Both the position numbers and the translations under genes were made by a program. Positions 59,801 to 64,000 of a stretch of 64,000 bases of DNA are shown piece by piece. The stretch is taken from assembly GCF_000981585.1 (NCBI RefSeq), contig NZ_LN831776.1:201001-265000 (forward strand), in the 5' to 3' direction. Positions within the stretch are counted from its first letter, which is position 1. The number at the start of each line of letters is the position of its first letter. The stretch comes from Paenibacillus riograndensis SBR5 (lineage in GTDB: Bacteria; Bacillota; Bacilli; Paenibacillales; Paenibacillaceae). The notes under the pieces are model-generated. The model saw only the letters and a list, made by a program, of their open reading frames with translations. It made no database searches and was not told where the DNA came from.

Positions 59801-61671
59801 CAGAGAACGTACAAAAGGTTCCCGCCCGGATCGAACTTCAAGCAACACCGTCTTCCGTGACGGCCCAAGGCAAAGTATCCGTGACGGGAGTCGTCTACGA
59901 CGGCGGCGACCTTCCGGTCCCCGGTGTGGAGGTCGAAATCGCGGCTGCATCGGGCAGCATCGAAACTGCTAAAGCAGTAACGGACACGAACGGCCGGTTC
60001 AGCACGGTCTTTACGGCGCCGTCCGCAGCCGGAGACGTGACGATTGCGGTCGTCCTCCCTGCAAGTCCGTCCGTGACGGGTACGGTTACCGTGTCCGTGA
60101 ACCCGGTCGTACAAGTGCCCGCTCGAATCGAACTTCAAGCAACGCCGTCTTCCGTGACATCCGGAGGTAAAGTGTCCGTGACGGGAGCTGTCTACGACAG
60201 TGACGATCTTCCGGTATCCGGCGTAGGGGTCGAGATCGCGGCTGCATCGGGGAGCGTCAATGACTCCATTGCGGTAACGGATGCGAACGGCCGGTTCAGC
60301 ACGGTCTTTACAGCGCCGTCTGCTGCCGGAGAAGTGACGATTACGGCAGCCTTGACCGCGAATCCGTCCGTGAGAGGGACGACTGCCGTTTACGTAGATG
60401 GGGTCGTACAAGTGCCCGCCCGGATCGAACTTCAGGAGACACCGTCTGCCGTGACGGTCGGAGACAACGTGTCCGTGACGGGAGTCGTCTACGACAGCGG
60501 CGATCTACCGGTCCCGGGCGTGGAAGTCGAAATCGCGGCTTCGTCAGGTAGCATCAAAACTGCTAAAGTTGTAACGGACGCGAACGGCCGGTTCAGCACG
60601 GTCTTTACAGCGCCGTCTGCTGCCGGAGAAGTGACGATTACGGCAGCCTTGACCGCGAGTCCAGCCGTGACGGATACGATTACCGTTTCCGTAATTAAGG
60701 CCATACAAGTACCCGTTCTAATTGAACTTCAGGCGACGCCGTCTGCTGTGACGGTCGGAGACGACGTGTCCATTGGTGGAATCGTCTACGACGGCGACAA
60801 TCTTCCGGTCTCCGGCGTGGAGGTCGCAGTCGCGGCTTCGTCGGGCAGCATCCAGACTGCTAAAGCAGTAACGGACGCGAATGGCCGGTTCAGCACGGTC
60901 TTGACGGCACCGTCCGCAGCCGGAGAAGTGACGATTACGGCCGTCTTGACTGCGAATCCGTCCGTTACAGGGAAAATAAACGTTTCCGTAAACGAGCGTT
61001 CAAACGGCGGAAGCGGGGAAAGCGGAGGCAATTCGGGAGGAGGAGCTCCCGTGACCCCGCCGGTAACACCTAATGTTCCGAAGGATGATCCAAAAGATGG
61101 TCCGGTAACGCCGGCCGTTCCGGTCCCCGGTCATGTCTTCGCGGATATTGGCGGTCATTGGGCCGAAGCCAATATCCTGGAAGCAGAAAAGAAGGGAATT
61201 ATCACAGGTTATACGGACGGTTCGTTCCGGCCCGATCGCACGGTGACGCGCGCTGAATTCGCGGTGATGCTGGCAAAAGCGCTGAAGCTTCAGAACGAAG
61301 AAGCAGTCCTGTCCTTCAAGGACGCGGACCGGATCGGGCAGTGGGCCCGGACAGCCGTTGCGCGAGCCGTAAGCTTGGGGCTTATCCAGGGCGATAAGAA
61401 CAGTAACTTCCGTCCAGATGCGCCTATGACGAGATCGGAAATGGCCGTAATGCTGGCGAGAGCATTAAACCTCGTACCCGATGCCCGTTCCGCCGGATTC
61501 GCGGATGACCGTGACATACCGGCCTGGGCTGTCGGAGCGGCAGCCGAGATGAAGAAGCTGGGGATCATGCAGGGTAAGGGCAACAACAGCTTCTTCCCGA
61601 AAAGTGCCGCGACGAGAGGGGAAACAGTCACGGTTCTGCTCAGGATGCTGGAAGCCAAGGATCAAGAATAA
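56824..61671 (+). CDS. PL8-family polysaccharide lyase, S-layer anchored
   Basis: About 1615 residues (ATG 56824, GGAG upstream). Signal peptide in the first 35. The catalytic part (about 40-720) has PL8 motifs: TNWWETGIG, SWYNQNYM and SFFMHGKTNYTTGYG (His and Tyr of the lyase site). Then two F5/8 type C domains (about 740-862, 866-992), four Ig-like (Big_1) repeats of about 97 residues (999-1390, each beginning VPARIELQATPS-like and ending AGEVTITAALTA-like), a Gly/Pro linker and three SLH repeats (about 1435-1615, for example FADIGGHWAEANILEAEKKG). SLH repeats hold it on the cell wall. Substrate may be xanthan-, hyaluronan- or chondroitin-like. Confidence 0.85.
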   Translation: MADKKQRFVMRWTCLVMVCSMISSIWLYSPASASTSGTADASQEIAEMKLMKNRIVDFYVSKDIINDGTNGRVEWTFKSQAGTYLSSQNANGSWGDVDYASTTSSANGRAWSPYLALDRMQSMAQAFADPKGPYYHNETLLGGIQKGLDYWFTVKPTSTNWWETGIGKQLRLGKIALLCEGYLTAAQVSNIIGTLDSSPHTVDGANSSWYNQNYMIRGLLLEDVQNVRNAVEAFNVLSNVTTTVTGIQSDMSFFMHGKTNYTTGYGRSFARDMSFWAYITSDTAFSYSEAAIDSLSSYLLDGTRYLVRGDVADLGMGMNGPDWPDYASAALTFYEDPLQWMQVANPKRAGEFKSFLDNIRSFGTSTSNGLDANNITQWQTLVSSHMRNDYGITVKMSSKTVKGGEWRTINPSGYNLLYWTPQGATAIQRTGDEYRPVYPLMDWAHVPGTTAPYVLTKDGNFNNPKTFVGGVTNERYGATAFDFNKLSTSGKKGYFFFDDEMVALGAGIASTNAAPVHTTLNQSLAVGDVLVDGEVIADGTKQANGRWAYNDKVGYVFPNPTDFQVKRETKTGQWSDVITGSSTEPITKPIFSIWLDHGVKPADASYQYIVLPNKTPEEVGSYASENPIRILSNTPSVQAVRHNSLGIAELLFYQPGTVTVRDGLTVTVDNPSMVIIDESVTPARISVANPETPGITVNVTLNRDGEKTTTTYRLGKDTFTGRSMTLNEGAASDDSGFDLAYSKGATASSSQGKQFASNATDLYRSSYWSSNASDKEWIYVDLQDQYTINKVRLNWEKAYGKSYKIQVSDDAVTWTDVYTTSMGDGGIDDISFGKVSARFVRMLGVQQGTGDGYSLAEFNVYEALAPNLAEGKPVMASSAKAADVPPGNAVDGSLTTRWGSNYADPQWIYVDLGSSQPIAKVMLHWESAYGKEYQIQVSDNTADWTTVYSTATGDGDIDDISFEPVNARYVRMYGTKRATTYGYSLWEFKVYGTENVQKVPARIELQATPSSVTAQGKVSVTGVVYDGGDLPVPGVEVEIAAASGSIETAKAVTDTNGRFSTVFTAPSAAGDVTIAVVLPASPSVTGTVTVSVNPVVQVPARIELQATPSSVTSGGKVSVTGAVYDSDDLPVSGVGVEIAAASGSVNDSIAVTDANGRFSTVFTAPSAAGEVTITAALTANPSVRGTTAVYVDGVVQVPARIELQETPSAVTVGDNVSVTGVVYDSGDLPVPGVEVEIAASSGSIKTAKVVTDANGRFSTVFTAPSAAGEVTITAALTASPAVTDTITVSVIKAIQVPVLIELQATPSAVTVGDDVSIGGIVYDGDNLPVSGVEVAVAASSGSIQTAKAVTDANGRFSTVLTAPSAAGEVTITAVLTANPSVTGKINVSVNERSNGGSGESGGNSGGGAPVTPPVTPNVPKDDPKDGPVTPAVPVPGHVFADIGGHWAEANILEAEKKGIITGYTDGSFRPDRTVTRAEFAVMLAKALKLQNEEAVLSFKDADRIGQWARTAVARAVSLGLIQGDKNSNFRPDAPMTRSEMAVMLARALNLVPDARSAGFADDRDIPAWAVGAAAEMKKLGIMQGKGNNSFFPKSAATRGETVTVLLRMLEAKDQE

Positions 61672-61708
61672 AAAATGGATGTGGCTGGTTCCCATATGGA
61701 GGTTCAGC

Positions 61709-61738
61709 AGAGACACCTTAACCGGTGTCTCTTTTTTC
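61709..61738 (+). terminator. Terminator after the PL8 lyase gene
   Basis: AGAGACACC/GGTGTCTCT with a short loop and T6, 40 nt after the stop. Confidence 0.8.
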
Positions 61739-61902
61739 ATTTTAAGATTTAAATAGTTTGAAAAAGGCTGGATCAGCGGTTTAAAACGTCCAAAAAAAAG
61801 AAACCAAACGTAAAATATGACGCCTTATGTCGAATTCGAGCTTGCTCTACAATGGGGTTACAGCTGGAAGTTAAATAAATAAAACAGGAGGGTGTGGTTG
61901 GG

Positions 61903-62859
61903 ATGAAGGCTGGAGTGGAGGCCGCAGCGGACCCCGGAATAAACCAGAAAAAATGGGGAATCCTGCGCAGAATGTACAGACAACGTTATTTGCAGATCAT
62001 GGCCTTGCTTGGCGTGGCCTGGATGATCGTATTCAACTATTTTCCCATGTACGGAATTGTCATCGCTTTCAAAAATTATGACATCATCGGTTCGATAGGC
62101 AGCGCCCCCTGGGCGGGACTGGAGCATTTTCGAGAGTTCTTTGAAGATGAGAATTTGGGATATGTGGTCAAGAACACACTGGGTATCAGCGCGCTGCGTC
62201 TTTTGATCGGGTTTCCTTTACCGATTCTGTTTGCCATTCTGCTTAATGAGATGCGATCCGTCCGCTTCAAAAAAAGCGTTCAGACCATTTCATATTTGCC
62301 GTATTTTTTATCCTGGGTCATTCTTGGCGGAATTCTAACGACTTGGTTGGCGGATGTAGGCATTATAAATCACTTGCTAATGAAGCTGCATCTTATTCAT
62401 GAACCGGTCAACTTCCTCGCCGAGCCAAAGCATTTCTGGGGCATCGCCGTAATTTCGAGTATTTGGAAGGAGCTCGGCTGGTCGGCGATTATCTATCTTG
62501 CGGCTATCTCGGGAATCTCACCAGAGTTGTATGAAGCAGCCAAGATTGACGGGGCAGGACGTTTTCAGCGCATCAAAAGTATTACGCTTCCATCCATCGC
62601 CGGAACGGTATCCATTCTGTTCATTCTGGCAGTCAGCGGAATACTGAATTCCAACTTTGATCAGATCATGGTCCTTCGCAATTCACTCAATGAAAGTGCG
62701 AGTAGTGTCATTGATATTTATATTTATCAGACTGGTCTGCAAAATGCCCGTTTCTCTTACTCTACAGCGGTAGGTTTGGTTAAGTCGGTCATTGCGCTTT
62801 TACTGCTGCTGATAAGCAACAGCGTCACAAAGCGGATCAACAATACGTCGCTGTTCTAA
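61903..62859 (+). CDS. Second importer: ABC permease (LplB-like)
   Basis: 318 residues from ATG 61903 (AGGAGGG upstream; GTG 61894 too close to the RBS). Six membrane segments and EAA motif LYEAAKIDGAGRFQRIKSIT. First gene of a second sugar importer operon. Confidence 0.88.
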   Translation: MKAGVEAAADPGINQKKWGILRRMYRQRYLQIMALLGVAWMIVFNYFPMYGIVIAFKNYDIIGSIGSAPWAGLEHFREFFEDENLGYVVKNTLGISALRLLIGFPLPILFAILLNEMRSVRFKKSVQTISYLPYFLSWVILGGILTTWLADVGIINHLLMKLHLIHEPVNFLAEPKHFWGIAVISSIWKELGWSAIIYLAAISGISPELYEAAKIDGAGRFQRIKSITLPSIAGTVSILFILAVSGILNSNFDQIMVLRNSLNESASSVIDIYIYQTGLQNARFSYSTAVGLVKSVIALLLLLISNSVTKRINNTSLF

Positions 62860-62883
62860 ATCAGGCAAGGGGGAGATTCAAAT

Positions 62884-63771
62884 ATGTTCCGGCTACAACG
62901 AAGAACTGGCACTGAAATGGCGTTCGATATATTCAATAACCTGCTAATGCTGCTTGTCTGCTTCGCCACTCTGTATCCCGTATGGTATGTACTGGTCAAT
63001 TCCTTCAATGAGGGGATGGATGCCATGCTGGGCAATATTTACTGGTGGCCCAGGGTATTCAGTCTCGACAACTACAGGGCGGTTTTTAACAATAATGGTA
63101 TTATGATGGCCATGGGGGTCACAGTGGCCAAAACCGTGGTTGGTACTCTCATTCACGTTTTCTTCACTGCCATGGTTGCCTATGCCTTGTGCAGTCAAGA
63201 ACTGATCGGGCGCAAGGTGTACATGATAATGGGGACGATTACGCTTTTCTTTGGAGGCGGTCTCATTCCAACCTATCTGCTGATCCGTGATCTTGGGTTG
63301 CTGGACAATTTCTGGGTATACATCTTGCCGGCTGCTTTCAGCTTCTACGATCTGATTATTTTCATGTCCTTTTTCCGGGAAATTCCTAAAGGGCTGGAGG
63401 AAGCGGCCAAGATTGACGGAGCGAATGAGCTTAAAATTTTCTTCCGGGTTATCATTCCCATATCGATGCCGGTTGTCGCCACGATTGCCCTGTTTCATGG
63501 GGTTTATCAATGGAATGATTATTTTGCCGGCGTGATTTATATCAACAATTCCAGTCTGCAGCCGATTCAGACCTACTTGTACAGGGTTGTTGCGGAATCC
63601 AGTTCCAACCAGATGGTGTCAGCGATGGCTGGCACGATTCAAAAGTCGGTCACCTCCCAGTCGGTTAAGCTGGCGACCATGGTGATTACGACCGTTCCGA
63701 TCGTCATCGTATATCCGTTCCTGCAGAAGTACTTTGTCAAGGGAATGATGATTGGTTCGATCAAGGGCTAA
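62884..63771 (+). CDS. Second importer: ABC permease (YtcP-like)
   Basis: 295 residues, six membrane segments, EAA motif LEEAAKIDGANELKIFFRV; RBS GGGGGAG. Partner channel protein of the preceding permease. Confidence 0.88.
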   Translation: MFRLQRRTGTEMAFDIFNNLLMLLVCFATLYPVWYVLVNSFNEGMDAMLGNIYWWPRVFSLDNYRAVFNNNGIMMAMGVTVAKTVVGTLIHVFFTAMVAYALCSQELIGRKVYMIMGTITLFFGGGLIPTYLLIRDLGLLDNFWVYILPAAFSFYDLIIFMSFFREIPKGLEEAAKIDGANELKIFFRVIIPISMPVVATIALFHGVYQWNDYFAGVIYINNSSLQPIQTYLYRVVAESSSNQMVSAMAGTIQKSVTSQSVKLATMVITTVPIVIVYPFLQKYFVKGMMIGSIKG

Positions 63772-63817
63772 GACAGCTGGGTAACATAATACAATATATG
63801 AAAAGGGGAATTCATCC

Positions 63818-64000
63818 ATGGTTAAAACGAAAAAATGGCTCTCATCACTAGTAGCACTGGCACTTACGGTCGGCCTGACCGCTTGTGGAGGCGGCGGGAA
63901 CAACACCGGCAATACAGCGAAATCCGCCAATGATACGGCAGCACCTTCCGACGGTGCAAAGACGGTCAACGCTGACGAGCCGGGCTGGAAGAGCTCAACG
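63818..64000 (+). CDS. Second importer: solute-binding lipoprotein (partial)
   Basis: ATG 63818 with AAAAGGGG upstream. Lipoprotein signal LSSLVALALTVGLTACGGG with lipobox LTAC. The frame is open to the window edge; the mature part is Gly/Asn/Thr-rich at first, as usual. The C terminus lies outside the window. Confidence 0.85.
   Translation, partial: MVKTKKWLSSLVALALTVGLTACGGGGNNTGNTAKSANDTAAPSDGAKTVNADEPGWKSST

Noticed and set aside
59500..60411. A 303-residue open frame on the minus strand within the lyase gene
   Set aside because: It is antisense to the repeated Ig-like units; the length follows from repeat and GC content. No RBS and no recognisable domain.
59815..60990. CRISPR-like or mobile direct repeats
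   Set aside because: The repeats are long (about 295 nt), in frame and encode Ig-like domains; there are no short spacers.
61680..61740. A sixth ssrA/att copy (CCATATGGAG followed by a GACACC terminator)
   Set aside because: There is no T-arm, acceptor end or CTACACTCGTAG stem before it; only a common terminator and a short palindrome are shared.

Overview
The window looks like the chromosome of a Paenibacillus-type Firmicute. The ribosome binding sites are strong AGGAGG/GGAGGTG, the sigma-A promoters are TTGACA/TATAAT-like, the sugar uptake operons are of the LplB/YtcP/LplA type under a membrane-bound AraC regulator, and one very large secreted enzyme is anchored by SLH repeats. The tag peptide of an ssrA (tmRNA) fragment, GKQQNNYAFAA, also fits this group. 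Everything here was read by eye; no database search was run.

Region 1 (1 to about 34.3 kb) is the right-hand part of a siphovirus-type prophage; its left end and any integrase lie outside the window. In order it holds: a recombination/replication block (SbcC/RecF-like ATPase, Sak4-like P-loop protein, DUF669 protein, superfamily 2 helicase, primase-helicase), a probable replication origin with 13-bp iterons at 7.85-8.02 kb, a RusA-like resolvase, small early genes and a late regulator; then terminase, portal, a minor capsid protein carrying a C-terminal polymorphic-toxin domain, scaffold, major capsid, connector, tail, tape measure, baseplate and fibre genes; then XhlA-like protein, holin and an M15 endolysin. 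The right end holds lysogenic extras: a secreted stalk-domain protein, two small membrane peptides behind a consensus promoter with palindromic operators, and two small Cro/CI-type regulators. Two inverted single genes (5.2 and 10.9 kb) interrupt the phage operons.

Region 2 (about 34.3-43.25 kb) is the most unusual part. Five copies of the 3' end of ssrA, all on the + strand and each followed by its own terminator hairpin, split it into cassettes: (i) an SDR-hydrolase fusion with a TetR regulator plus a broken Rpn nuclease gene, (ii) a possible immunity-type protein, (iii) a PD-(D/E)xK nuclease fused to a ubiquitin-like domain next to a HExxH metallopeptidase, (iv) an epsilon/zeta-like toxin-antitoxin pair. 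No recombinase gene is visible inside the cassettes. The longest copy (38.36-38.63 kb) keeps the tag-coding part of tmRNA but has lost its 5' half; instead an upstream RBS and ATG run in frame into the degradation tag.

Region 3 (43.3-49.5 kb) is accessory and partly decayed: small orphan genes, an AHSA1-type remnant, an ISL3 transposase remnant, two VOC-fold proteins, a large primase-helicase resembling TOTE conflict systems, and a pair of small proteins, one of them LSm-like.

Region 4 (49.6-64 kb) is ordinary-looking host metabolism for a polysaccharide: a membrane AraC-type regulator, a complete LplB/YtcP/LplA-like ABC importer, a GH130-type phosphorylase, a 1616-residue secreted PL8 lyase with two F5/8C domains, four Ig-like repeats and three SLH repeats, and the start of a second importer. 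The likely logic is extracellular cleavage on the cell surface, import of the oligosaccharide and phosphorolysis inside.
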